A DNA stretch of 64,000 nt from Peromyscus leucopus (lineage: Eukaryota > Chordata > Mammalia > Rodentia > Cricetidae), in NCBI RefSeq assembly GCF_004664715.2, contig NC_051075.1, positions 90,557,709 to 90,621,708 on the forward strand. The letters are read 5' to 3'. Below are positions 11,138 through 21,815 of this stretch, one piece after another (the first letter of the stretch is position 1; each line of letters opens with the position of its first letter). The notes under the pieces are model-generated. The model ran no database searches, was not told the DNA's origin, and saw nothing but the letters and a program-made list of their open reading frames with translations. The position numbers and the translations under genes were made by a program.

Positions 11138-13015
11138 ATGTGTAAAAACTGAAGGTGCACTTACTTAGCAAGGCACTGGATCCATGAACAGCATGAAAGA
11201 CTGAAGAGTCACCGGGGCAAAGACCATCCTCGCCACTAACAGGAACCATGGGTCAACGCACCACCATGATTTAACTGATGATTTCCCCTGACTTTTTTTT
11301 TTCTTTGTTGGTTCATTTGTATTGGTCACAATATATAATTTAATTCTTACCAATTAAATGTAGGCAGACAATTAGACTCCTTAGACATGGCCTAGGTAAG
11401 GATAATCATGAGATCAGTTAATCCCAACAGATGTCATGACCTGTGAAAATACATCATCTTGATGAACCCCTTACCCTGACCAAAGCTGCTTCATGAGACT
11501 GTTTCAATTTCGAGATTGTTTCTATTTACACATTTCCAATCACCTACAAATCTTGGTATCTGTCTAGTGTTCAGCTTTGCTATTCTGTGTGAGCATTGAG
11601 CCCTGCAAAGAGCCTGCACTTTATTTATCTACTGTATTATAATATTGAAGAGAGAAACGTACCTAGTGCTAAAGCCACCTGAGTCTGTTAGCTTTGCACA
11701 GGTCAAAGCAGCCCAGGCAGTGAAATCTCACCATCCTCTTGGTTCACTGACATTATAAGAAAATCTATCCCTATGGGCAAACTATCAACATAAGAGAAAT
11801 TGATACTAGGACAATCACCAAGTCAATAATTTATAACATGAAGAAATGTATTAGTGAGCCACATTTTAATTATACAGGTTCACCATAACACATTAGTTAT
11901 GTGACATTTTAAAATTCCTTCCTCTAGTAATTAATCTGGGTAAAATGGCTTAAATAAGTTATAAGCAAATACATTCGACTAGCATCATTTCCCTTCATTC
12001 TGCTGGATATTTGTGAAAATATCCCTGGGTCAGACATATTCATGCCCTCAAATTTACCAAGCTGTGCAAATGTTTTTAAATATATTGGCTCAATATGTTA
12101 CCATCTAGAGAGCAAGCTATTCATAAGAAAATGGGAAAAAGAAAGTGTTACTGCATTTTCATGAATACCATTTTTGCCTCACAGACACAGTAAGTGGAGA
12201 GATAGAAAGGCTCTTATGAAATCTAAGCACGCTGGGTGGTTTTATGAGTCATATACAGTAGTAAAGATTCAAAAACAGGTTCTCTCTGTGGAAAATGAAA
12301 AGAACTCAGACTTCTTAATAATGATGTAGGATATCTAGACAGATGTTTCTCTCCATCAACCTGCTTTCTCATGGGTCTAAATTCAGCCATGTCCTTGTGT
12401 TTGTATTTCTAACAGTTCCGGCGAGGAGCCTAGTTCTGGAAGATGGACCTCTGACACTCTGGGTTTATAACAGGCAGAGCACTTGCGGAGAAATAGTTGT
12501 AAACCATACAGGCTATCAGGCTTCTGCATTGTTTTTTTTTTATTATTATTATAAAACTTACACCAATATTATCTATATTCTCCATTACAAAGTGCTGCTA
12601 TATGCATTGTCCTATCCAGTCACCCCCAAAAAAATTAACCAGAGCAGTTGTCATTCTCCATAATAGAGTTGGGGGTCATTCACGCCCAAGAGGCTTGGAC
12701 TCACATACGAGCACGTTCTTTTGATGCTGGAAAGCCCAGCCTCATTTTCTGCTTTTCTATCCTTACCATGGCTGCAGGTGGCAGGAAGGGAGTCTGCTGC
12801 TTTTACAGTGTGGCACTAGGATGCGGCCGTGTCTGGTTCCTGGTAGTTCAATGCATGTCCAGTGAATGAGTGACGGAGAAGTGACTGAATGACTGTCACT
12901 TTCTATCACATAAGTGAGAGATGTCATGGCCACCCTATAGCAGGGAATGGAATCTTCCGGTCCATGACACTGTCACCCAGACCTCTCATTTCTTGGATGC
13001 AAGCTTCTAATGTGT
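11138..13015. other. Unassigned noncoding DNA (1.9 kb)
   Basis: No gene or repeat family recognised. Frames are at most 106 codons; the longest, at 12343-12663, contains a low-complexity TTATTATTATT stretch and has no recognisable homology. Confidence 0.5.
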
Positions 13016-13185
13016 TTTGGGGGACATGGCTCAGTTGGTAAAGAGCTCACCCAGCATGTACAGAAGCTGAAGTGGTGTGCACCCCCATAATCTCAGCACT
13101 GAAGAGGAAGAAGCAGGAATATCAAAAGTTCAAGATCATCTTTGGACAGTCTGAGCTACATGAGACATTGTCTTGAAAAACTCAA
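13016..13185 (+). mobile_element. B4-type SINE
   Basis: An ID-like head (GGGGGACATGGCTCAGTTGG) is followed by a B1-like body (ATAATCTCAGCACTGAAGAG to GAGCTACATGAGACATTGTC) and an A-rich end. Old and diverged. It abuts the L1 relic that starts near 13195. Confidence 0.75.
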
Positions 13186-13711
13186 AACATACAAGAAACA
13201 CCTCCAAACAACCAGATGGCATCACAGCTGAATTCTACCAGACATTCCAAGAATAATTCAGAAATTTGCAAACTTCCCAAAAATAAAATTAAACTAAAGG
13301 GAAAATTTCCAAACTCCTTAGATGTCTAAAAGCTAGCATCATCTGATAGCCAAGTTAGACAAAGAGACCACCAGAAAAGCAAGCTTCTGATGGACTTAGC
13401 TACAAAATTCCTCAAGAAAGTAATTCTAACAGATGAAGTCCAGGAGCACATTAAAAGGAGCATACATCATGATGAAGTGATATTGATTTCTGAGATGCAA
13501 GGCTGCTTTAAAATAGACCACTCAATTAGTGTAAGACATGCCAATAAAATAAGCCAGGAAAAGTGTTATCTCAATAGATTTGTAAAAGTCATGTGACAAA
13601 GTTCAACATTCTTTGCTGAAAAAAAAATCCTCAACAAATTAGGTGCCAAAGGAAATTTCCTCAGCATAATAAATCCACTTTTAAGAAGCCCATGGCAAGC
13701 ATCATAATCAA

Positions 13712-14079
13712 TGTGATGGCTGATCGAGGTTGTCAACTTGACATGACAGCAAAAAGCAAACCTCAGTTAAAGGATCATCTCCCTCCATGGGGCATCTACT
13801 TGATTTCTAATTGATGTAACAGAGCACAGGCCACTGTGTAAAGTGTCATCGCTAAGGATCCTGTGCTACGGGAGTAGGAAGTAGCTGATCGATCCAGAAG
13901 AAGCAAGCCAGTAAGCAGTGTTCCTCCCTTGGCTCTGCCTCAGTTTCTACACTGGGTTCCTGCTTTCACTTCCCTTGATGGTGGACTGACTGCCACCGGG
14001 AAGCTGAAATCAACCCTTTCCTCCCACAAGTCACTTTTGTTCAGTGTTTTATTACAGCCACTGAAACCCAACTAGAGCA
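13712..14079 (+). mobile_element. MaLR-like LTR inside the L1 relic
   Basis: Starts TGTGATGGCTGATCGAGGTT and continues GTCAACTTGACATGACAGC. It contains CAAGCCAGTAAGCAGTGTTC and GAAATCAACCCTTTCCTCCC, and ends near CCAACTAGAGCA. L1 sequence on either side is colinear, so the LTR inserted into the L1. I could not find a clean 5-bp TSD. Subfamily not assigned. Confidence 0.7.
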
Positions 14080-14590
14080 AGGGGAGAGATTGTAGCCTTT
14101 CCTCAATGATTAGACTCAAAGCCAAGATGCCCACTCTCTTTTCCTACTAAACTACGCACTGAAGGTAACAACAACAAATCAAAAAAAAACAAAAAAGCAC
14201 CCAGAACATAAAGGAAGATATAAAACCCTCCCTGCTTTCATTTATATGATCCCATACAAAGAAAACCCCAAGCATATAAAAAAAAAAAAAGCCTGAAAAA
14301 GTAAATGAATTTGATAAAGTTGCAGATAGGTAATGAATACATAATATCACTTATATTCCTTCATCCTAATATGAAATATCTTAAAGGAAATCAAGAAAAT
14401 TTCATTTAAAACAGCATCAAAAAGTAAATAAATGAACTTCCTGGAAAAGTTTAGCTAAAGAAGGAAACAATATGTACACTTGTAATTCCAAAATATCTAA
14501 GAAAGAAACAAAAGATAACACAAGTAAAAAGCTATCCTCTGCTTGGGGATTGATAGAAATAACACTGTTTAACTCTTCCCACTATGAAAG

Positions 14591-15037
14591 TGTGCTGGTT
14601 TAGATGAGAAATGTCCCCCAAGGCTCAGACATGTGAACATTTGGCCCCCAGTTAGTGGGCCTGTTTGGGGAGGTTCAGAGGGTGTGGCCTTGCTGTAGGA
14701 GCCTCTCCCCTGTTTGGGGAGGTTTAGGGGGTGTGGCCTTGCTGTAGGAGCATCTCCCCTGTTTGGGGAGGTTTAGGGGGTGTGACCTTGCTATAGGACT
14801 ATGTCCCTGGGGGTGGCTTTGACAGGTCACAGACTGGTCCACTTCCAGTTGGTTCTCTGCCTGGTATTTGCAGTTGAAGATGTGATCTCTCAGCTTCCTG
14901 CTCCAGCGCCCGCTGCCATGCCTCCCACTGTGACAGACTCTTATCCCTCTGGGACCACAGAAAAAAAAGTAAACTCTTCCTTCTATAAGTTGATTTAATT
15001 GTGGTGTTTTATTAGAGCAGCAGAGACGTAAATAACA
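14591..15037 (+). mobile_element. MaLR-like LTR with an internal triplication, inside the L1 relic
   Basis: Starts TGTGCTGGTTTAGATGAGAA and ends TAAATAACA. It has the MaLR landmarks GGTGTGGCCTTGCTGTAGGA, GAAGATGTGATCTCTCAGC and TATAAGTTGATTTAATTGTG. It is longer than it would otherwise be because a 49-bp unit near its 5' end is present three times. L1 ORF2 sequence resumes directly after it. Confidence 0.75.
14661..14807 (+). repeat. 49-bp tandem triplication within an LTR
   Basis: Units starting CTGTTTGGGGAGGTT occur at 14661, 14710 and 14759, a constant 49-bp period. Units 1 and 2 differ at only a few bases; unit 3 is more diverged at its 3' end. The array lies wholly within the LTR at 14591-15037. 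Confidence 0.9.
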
Positions 15038-15175
15038 TGCAGGGTAATATACAGATTCCTCACAATCCCTACCCACCTTCTAATTGTTTTCACAGAAACA
15101 AGACTTCTAAAATTTACATAGAACCACAAATGATTCCAAATACCTAAGGCAAGTAGGGATCATCACACACATCTT

Positions 15176-17368
15176 TATGCAATGACCACAGTTAATATGA
15201 ATAATAACAAATACAGAAAAAAAATGTAACATTTTAATAAAAATAAGATTTTTTAAAAAACTGTCCCAGTCTACTGGGAAATCTGCAGGGAATATATCTT
15301 AAGGATCCAGAAAAAAATCAGAGGGGGAAAAAAGCCTATAATTTTAGTAGTCATAATTACCAAAAATTATCTGCCTGCGAACCATTAACCATTTCAGTGT
15401 CCTTGGCATTTCTAAAAATAAGCCACTCAGCCCCCAGCCACTCCAGCCAGAAAATATTCTAATTTTGCCACATTCAAATGTACTGTTTTTGTTCACTGGT
15501 GATTGTAGGAAATCTTAGAAGCCACAGTGAGTTCTGTGTGCTGATAAAGTAATCTCAAGAGCACAGATTCCATTAAAATGTTCCCACATTTATCTACGTA
15601 TTTTATCATTACATTGTGGTCTGGAGAAGACACTAAGTGGCCAGAAGAGCACTGTTGCCCCTGTGAAGTGCGTGTATGCCACCTAAAGGGACCAAGTGGG
15701 CTCTCTACAGATGGCTGGCCCATCTAAGAGCACCCCCACCCACGCAAATTCATCAGCTGATCAGGGTGACAGAATTAGTCCCTCTCACTTCAATTAAAAG
15801 GAAATAAGTTTTCTACAGTGAGCTATGGAGGAGTGTGGAGAAAGCAGAGCAGGCTAAAGTCGGTCAGAAAAATAAGACACAGAAAATGCAGAGGAGCTGC
15901 AGCTGAGAAGCTACCTGGGCACTAAGACCCAGGAGCCTGTTCTGTAGAGACCAGCCTCCTCAGGTAGAAGATGGTATCTTCACAGAAGTAAGTTCCAGCT
16001 GTCAGGATGTGATGTGAGAATCCAGCTGTTGCTCAGACCATAGCACCCACAGCCCTTCCCTCCTCACAGGAGACACTGTGAGTCTCCAGTTAACAGACCT
16101 ACACAGGCCAGGAGCTCTCACCTGGGGAGGCGAGTTTTCATCAATCTGGGTGTTGGTGGCCGCGCATCCTGCTCACCTCCCACTTCTGAGTCCCTCTTGA
16201 GCGCCCACACCCCATCTGAACCCTTTCACTAAGTACAGAGGAACTTTCAAGCCGACACTAAATAAAACCTAAGACAGCTGGACCACAACAGTCATAATCA
16301 TTACTCCTTAGCCTCCTCCTCGATGCCATCATTGAAAATGTCACTACAAGCCAGTGACAGGGCAAGCCTTTCCAAGGTAACGCTATCAAACCCTTTCTGA
16401 GCCAGGTACTCTTAGGAGTTATGTGTTTTTAAAAGCTCACAAAATGTTTAAGTGAGTGAGCTAAGGTCACTATGCTGATGAAGTCAGAGCTTCCTGTCAC
16501 CGCAAAGCTGCCGTCTTTCTGAGGAGCAGAGACTAGGGTGCGGCAGCCTTGGCCTGAGAACGTGGTTCAGAGTTAGGCTTGGGCTAAGGGCTACTCAGCC
16601 CATGCTCACTGGCAGCAGCCTCTGTCTCAGTCTACACCCTTACACTGCTCTTAAACAGCAGACACCCCCACCAGAGTCTGGTGGGATTTAGCGATTCTCG
16701 CTTCCCCAAAGGAAGTTTACCCCAAGCCTCCAGGGGGACAGATGGCACATCTCTAGGACGGACACACGTTAACTAAAGGACCGAAACCTTGCCCACTCCC
16801 CACTGCCCCAGCGTCAGAGACAACCGGACTGCAAGCTTGCTCTATGTCCTACTCACCACGCACAAGGCATCTACCCTCCCCATTCTCTCTGAAACCTGTA
16901 AGAGGGGGGCCCCCATATTGCCCCATGGGCCTGAGCCCTCCTCAAAGCCCTCACCACACAGCTCTCTATCTACTGCATTAATAGCTCTCCTAACAAATTT
17001 CAAAAGGACACTGCCTCAGTGTCCTTTTTGAGTCCCAATCCTGAGACCCTTTTAGGAGGCAATTAACACTAACTACATCAGGGAAAGAAACCAAGAGCAG
17101 AGGATGAAAGAGAAAGAAAATGACAAGTCACATGATGTTCAGGCCGGTCAGGGACCCCTTGCTCAAGCATACCAGAAAGCAAGCCAACAGTAGAACCAAT
17201 GTGGCACACTCAAAGCCCAATATAAAGACTGGGACAATCAAAGTCACCGGGCATTGTGGCTGGGGAGTCCAACACTTAATTTGACAATCCTGTTTGTTAT
17301 GTAAAAATAAACTACTCAGGCCATCTAGAGCTGAGATGAATCATATCCTTGAAGTGCTCAGATACCTC
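15176..17368. other. Unassigned noncoding DNA (2.2 kb)
   Basis: No clear repeat. There is a possible very old MIR around 16390-16490 (GAGCCAGGTACTC, then AAGTGAGTGAGCTAAGGTCA), too diverged to claim. Frames are at most 80 codons. The 16.0-17.0 kb part is somewhat more GC-rich than its surroundings, but I see no exon with recognisable coding content. Confidence 0.45.
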
Positions 17369-17374
17369 CTCTGC

Positions 17375-17973
17375 TGTGGTGATACACTGTGTATCAAATA
17401 AAGCTTGCCTGAGGATCAGAGGACAGAGCCAGCCACTAGATTAAACATAGAGACCAGGCAGTGGTGGCACACACCTTTAATCCTAGGACTCGGGAGGCAG
17501 AGATCTGTCTGGATCTTGTGAGTTCAAAGCCACTCTGGACTACCTACATGAGATTGACTCAGTCTAGGAAAAGAAACAGAACCAGGCAATGGTGGCACAC
17601 ATCTTCAATCTTAGTACTTGGGAGTCATAGGCCTTTAATCCCAGCACTTAAGGTCTCATACCTTTGCTACCAGTATTTGGGAAGCACACACACCATTAAT
17701 CCCAGCACTAGGAAGGAAGTGAAATGGCTGGGTGGAGAAAGGCTATAAGGCATGAGAAGACAGGAACTAGACGCTCTTTCTGCTGAGGACTCAGAGGCTT
17801 TCAGTCAGAGGATTCATGGACACAGGATCTCACCTTCCATTCGGCCTGAGGATTTGGTAGTGGTGGGAAGTTTCTCTAGTGGCTTGTTCCTTTGTCTCTC
17901 TGATCTTTCAGCATTTATCCCAATATCTGGCTCTGGGTTCTTTAATAGAAGACCATTTAAGATTCGTGCAACA
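17375..17973 (+). mobile_element. LTR carrying B1-derived sequence (family A, copy 2)
   Basis: A 599-bp element with ends TGTGGTGATA and GTGCAACA, flanked by an exact 6-bp TSD, CTCTGC (17369-17374 and 17974-17979). Its upstream part has at least three B1-derived heads (GGCAGTGGTGGCACACACC at about 17457, GGCAATGGTGGCACACATC at about 17585, and a further AATCCCAGCACT segment near 17698). A TATA-like CTATAAGG follows at 17743-17750. The downstream half (GAGGACTCAGAGGCTTTCAG, then ATTTATCCCAATATCTGG) aligns with copies 1 and 4. This is the longest copy because the B1-like block is expanded. Confidence 0.8.
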
Positions 17974-18004
17974 CTCTGCTAGGATGTGACACCAAGCTGT
18001 GAGC

Positions 18005-18776
18005 TAAGGATCCTGCGTTTCTTTCCTCATTGCTGTGACCAAGAACCTGACAAGCTGTGACTTCAGGGAGGAAGGCTTCCTCTGAGAGGGAAGGCATAGC
18101 AATGAAGCAGGGGTGCCGGGGCCACATTGCTTCCACAAAAGCAAGCAAAGGGAACAGGAAGTGGGACCAGACTCCAAAACATTCCAGGCTTAAGCTCAGT
18201 GACCCACTTCCTCCGGTGAGGCTCTATGGTGATATTTTATTTGTACTAAAATGTGATTTGTATGTTAATAAATGAAGTTGCCTGGGGGTCAGAGCTAATA
18301 GCAAGCCTTAGCAGAAGCTGGGCGGTGGTGGTGCACGCCTTTAATCCCAGCACTTGGGAGGCAGAGCTAAGTGGATCTCTGTGAGTTCAAGGATACAGCC
18401 AGCATGGAGACACACACCTTTAATCTCAATACCAACCATAGAAGACCCGGAGGTCTGTACAGACAGGCAGTGACTAGGAGGTCATGTGGTTGGGTTTACA
18501 ACCAATGAGAAGGCAGAACAGAAACACTATAAAAAGACAGACACACAAGAAGTAGGTCTCTTTTGGAGAGGTAGAACCACAGCGACAGTGAAGGGTAAGG
18601 TTTTTAGCTCTTAGCTATTGCTCTAACCTCTTGGCTCTCATCTCTGTATTGGCTCTGTGTTTCTTATTTAATAAGACAGTTACATCTACAAGGCTCCTCC
18701 TCCTGAAGTTCCCACCACCTTCCTAAACAGCACCTCCAGCAAGGACCAAGTCTTCACATTTCCAACCACAACAGAT
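18005..18776 (-). mobile_element. Diverged MaLR-like LTR, antisense, split by a later LTR
   Basis: CATTGCTGTGACCAAGAACC, GGAACAGGAAGTGGGACC, and after the break CTCCTCCTGAAGTTCCCACC are antisense landmarks shared with the element at 38046-38380. The remaining parts are 18005-18224 and 18691-18776. The LTR at 18225-18690 sits between them. Family assignment is by resemblance only. Confidence 0.6.
18225..18690 (+). mobile_element. LTR carrying B1-derived sequence (family A, copy 3)
   Basis: A 466-bp element starting TATGGTGATATT (the expected TG mutated to TA) and ending TACATCTACA. The TSD is exact: AGGCTC at 18219-18224 and 18691-18696. A B1 head, GCTGGGCGGTGGTGGTGCAC, lies at about 18317 and a second partial head (GACACACACCTTTAATC) follows. 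A TATA-like CTATAAAAAG sits near 18528. It lies only about 250 bp from copy 2 and inserted into an older MaLR-like repeat. Its B1 portion is closer to modern B1 than in the other copies. Confidence 0.8.
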
Positions 18777-19141
18777 AGCCAGTCTGCTTCTAGGAACCAT
18801 TTTGAAAATTAAGCCAGGTGAGCACTTTACATTTAGCTATCAAAATAACCAGTGTCTTTTATATCATTTTAACCAGCTAAATGTTGTTCCCAAGAACCAG
18901 AGGTAAAAATAAAAACACATTTCTAAGTTGTTGATGGGATCTTGTCAAATCTGTGCTCTGAGAAACCAATGTAAGTCACGTGGCCAGGAAAAGTAGTAGC
19001 TCTGAGTGTTACACAACCCTGCTGCAGCTTGTGACACAGGCCCCCAGGAGGCTTTCATTCCTAGCTGCTTGCTGACGTGTGGTGGCTTTGCTAGGTAATG
19101 CCGTGAAACTTCCTGCAAGGAACAAAGAACATAAACCAGAT
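18777..19141. other. Unassigned noncoding DNA
   Basis: No gene or repeat recognised before the minisatellite. Confidence 0.5.
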
Positions 19142-19320
19142 CACTCTGGGGTCACGTCGCTCTGGGGGTCACGTCACTCTGGTGTCACGCCACTCTGGGG
19201 TCACGTCGCTCTGGGGTCACGTCGCTCTGGGGGTCACGTCACTCTGGGGGTCACGCCACTCTGGGGTCACGCCACTCTGGGGTCACGCCACTCTGGGGTC
19301 ACGCCGCTCTGGGGTCACGT
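19142..19320 (+). repeat. 16-17 bp minisatellite, 11 units
   Basis: Eleven head-to-tail units of the form CACTCTGGGGTCACGT or close variants. Units are 16 or 17 bp, the difference being an extra G in the G-run. Variation is mostly A/G at unit position 2 and T/C at the last position. Every unit has a GTCACG core. Frames across it give repeated SGVTPLWGH-like peptides in two phases, which is a by-product of the array and not a protein. Confidence 0.95.
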
Positions 19321-19992
19321 TCTACATTGCAACACATCTTTTCTTCATGCCCATCTTTCATCTCTGCTCTGCGCTTTCTCAGCTACCCACCACATCCCAA
19401 GGCCTTTCCCCTTCTAGAACGTCTCCAAATATAACACTGCAATATGCACTTATTTTATTCTCATAGAAGTAGCCACTCAAAGGTCCCAGAAGAGCCGTGT
19501 TCCAAATCTGAGAAGCGATTTCGGCTTTGCTTCAAGCCTTGCTTGGTTTTCGGGCCAGTCCTGAGAAAGCCCCCTCAAGACCCACTGAATCCTCCAGTCT
19601 CCCGGCTGCAGCTGCTTTTAAACACAGAGATCAGAATTCCTTTAACGGATTAAAGATGAGAAAGTCACAGCTGACACATTGAAATTCAAACCATAATGGT
19701 GGAGGGGTGGAGAGGGGGATCACAAAGACAGCTAGAGAAAAAAAAAACACATGGCTTTAAATATAAATCTAGGCGAGATAGACAGGTACAGATACGCAAA
19801 TAATCACTATGAAGTGGGCATCCACCTCCCAGGCAGAGCAAACTGACTGCTTTGAATTACCCTCCCGACCACGGTCTTCATCTTCAATCAGCATCCCCTG
19901 ACCTTTAGGAAGCCTTCAACAGTGTCAGGATCCTATCTGCCTCCATAAATCTCCTCTTGTTTCTCTCAAAAACACTTGAGCCATCCTCCTCG
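19321..19992. other. Unassigned noncoding DNA
   Basis: No gene or repeat recognised. Pyrimidine-rich patches are present but no splice-bounded exon can be supported. Confidence 0.5.
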
Positions 19993-19994
19993 GG

Positions 19995-20068
19995 TTTTTT
20001 TTGTTTTTGTTTTTGTTTTTGTTTTTTTTTGTTTTTTTTTTGTTTTTTTTTTGTTTTGTTTTTTTGCT
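19995..20068 (+). repeat. T-rich (GTTTTT)n low-complexity tract
   Basis: Alternating G and runs of 5-9 T over about 70 bp. It could be the fossil tail of an antisense retroposon, but no element body is recognised next to it. Confidence 0.85.
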
Positions 20069-20291
20069 TAATGGCTTTTGCATGAGCATTTTCTCTGTTT
20101 TTGCAGCAAAGGAGAGGAGCTGTATTGTCTGGCCTCCTAGCCAATCAGATTGGTGCCTAAGGGCAGGTGTTTACCATCGTTATTACATGCTGAAAGGACA
20201 GACAGATCTCTGGACAACAGCAGAGCCACCACCACCACACACTAAAGAATGATCAGTACCTGTGTGTTCAGTGGTTTGTGTTTATGTAGAC

Positions 20292-20466
20292 CAGGCTGAC
20301 ATCAAATTCATGACATAGCCAAGATTTTTGATATTGATCTTCCTGTCTCCTCCGACCACAGGAGTCCTGCACCATACTTGCTTTATGAAGTGCTGGGGAC
20401 CAGAACACTGGGGCTTCATGCATGCTAAGTGAGCCATCTAGCAACTGAGCCAAGTCCCCAACCCTC
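20292..20466 (-). mobile_element. B4-type SINE, antisense
   Basis: The left part, GTAGACCAGGCTGACATCAA, is the complement of a B1-like body. The right part, GCAACTGAGCCAAGTCCCCA, is the complement of an ID-like head. Both are diverged. Confidence 0.7.
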
Positions 20467-20697
20467 TCATATGTTTTTAAACTCACACACATCCAATTAA
20501 GCAAAGCCTCTCTGAGATGAGCACAGATGTTTCCTTATTACAAAACCAAGATCAGAAACACATTAGTACAGCGAGCTCCCCACTCCCCTCTGTCATTTGC
20601 TCCCTGCTGTCCCCAGAAGCCAGGTCTGTCAATCCTGAGCATCTGCTTGGCTCCTGCTGTTTACCAAGGCTGGCCAGTACTTCACACAGATTATTTG

Positions 20698-20736
20698 AAA
20701 AGAAAAGGAAAAGAAAAGAAAAGAAAAGAAAAGAAG
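20698..20736 (+). repeat. (AAAAG)n microsatellite
   Basis: GAAAAGAAAAGGAAAAG followed by four AAAAG units. A simple purine microsatellite with no element body recognised. Confidence 0.85.
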
Positions 20737-20842
20737 ACTGTCAGAGTACCACCTTCTCCACAAATTAACTTCCCACCGCATTAAATGAGGACTATCCTGA
20801 TAGTGATTGTTCATATTTCTTACATCAAAACTACTCTTTTAA

Positions 20843-21090
<248 letters not shown>

Positions 21091-21103
21091 AAGACCTTCT
21101 CTG

Positions 21104-21306
21104 TAGACATGGCTCAGTGAGTTGAGTGTGTGTCTAGCATATTCACAGCCCTGGGTTCAGTCTCAGCACTGCACAAAAGGTGCATGGTAATACATATCCA
21201 TACTTCTAACACTCCAGAGGAGAAGGCAGGAGAGTCAGGAGTTCAAGATCATCCTTGAGTACATAGCAAGTTTAAGGCTAGCCTGGGCTACATGAGACCT
21301 TTTTCC
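21104..21306 (+). mobile_element. B4-type SINE
   Basis: An ID-like head, GACATGGCTCAGTGAGTTGA, then GGGTTCAGTCTCAGCACTGC and a B1-like body, GGCTAGCCTGGGCTACATGA. The B2 immediately upstream inserted at its 5' edge. Confidence 0.8.
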
Positions 21307-21329
21307 AATCCATCCATCCATCAATCAAC

Positions 21330-21588
21330 CAATCCCCTAGAGCCAATCTGGCAGTATGAAGCCATGTGCTTATAATTTTTAAGCCATTAACTTCCACTAC
21401 TTAAAACTTACCCTAAGGGTCAAAATATATTTACCTCTCTTATATAATAAAATAAACACTAGTAACAGCAAGGTCTAAAAGGACTTCAATGCTCATTAAT
21501 AAGAGGCTAGATGAATAAATTAGGACATATCAATGTAATGTAGTAATTCATTCCAATGTCAGAAATAACATTAAGAGTCAAAGAAAGA
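21330..21588 (+). mobile_element. Ancient L1M-like 3' fragment
   Basis: GGACTTCAATGCTCATTAAT followed by AGGCTAGATGAATAAATTAG resembles the L1M segment in which a short hairpin-probe-like AATGTCCATCAATAGGG is followed by GGTTAAATAAATTATGG. Heavily diverged, with no TSD. Confidence 0.45.
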
Positions 21589-21806
21589 TACAATGGACTG
21601 GAGAGATGGCTCAGTAGTTAAGAGTACTGGCTGCTCTTCCAGAGGACCTGGGTTCAATTCCCAGCATTCATATGACAGCTCACAATCATGTAAATACAAT
21701 TCCAGGGGCTCACATCCTCTTCTGGCCTCCATGGGCAATAGGCATGTGTATGGTGAAGAGATATATATTCAGGAAAAATACCCATACACATAAAACAAAT
21801 ATTTTT
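21589..21806 (+). mobile_element. B2 SINE
   Basis: GACTGGAGAGATGGCTCAGT, GGTTCAATTCCCAGCATTC and CATCCTCTTCTGGCCTCC mark a B2. AAAGAAAGA flanks it at 21580-21588 and 21807-21815 as a TSD. Its downstream edge runs into the AT-rich minisatellite. Confidence 0.92.
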
Positions 21807-21815
21807 AAAGAAAGA

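Larger units (their letters stand above)
13195..15175 (+). pseudogene. Ancient L1 ORF2 (reverse transcriptase) relic, split by two LTRs
   Basis: Sense-strand remains of a LINE-1 ORF2. It runs from GCTGAATTCTACCAGACATT, through CATACATCATGATGAAGTG, GATGCAAGGCTGCTTTAAAA and TCCTCAACAAATTAGG, to ATTTACATAGAACCACAAAT. These follow the order of the mammalian L1M reverse-transcriptase and downstream region. The 68-codon frame at 13390-13596 is the longest open remnant and ends before the catalytic YXDD region. Many stops and frameshifts make it non-functional. Two MaLR LTRs (13712-14079 and 14591-15037) interrupt it, leaving L1 segments 13195-13711, 14080-14590 and 15038-15175. Confidence 0.8.

Noticed and set aside
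14675..15076. 133-codon antisense frame with repeated SKATPPKPPQTGE-like units
   Set aside because: It is the antisense translation of the 49-bp triplication within an LTR.
16390..16490. MIR
   Set aside because: Only scattered core matches; below what I can defend without alignment.
19142..19320. CRISPR-like array
   Set aside because: Units are contiguous with no unique spacers, and the DNA is mammalian.
19079..19466. 112- and 94-codon frames with repeated SGVTPLWGH-like peptide
   Set aside because: Produced by the 16-17 bp minisatellite in two phases; no reason to think it is translated.
19995..20068. Antisense retroposon tail
   Set aside because: T-rich tract without any recognisable body or TSD; kept only as low complexity.
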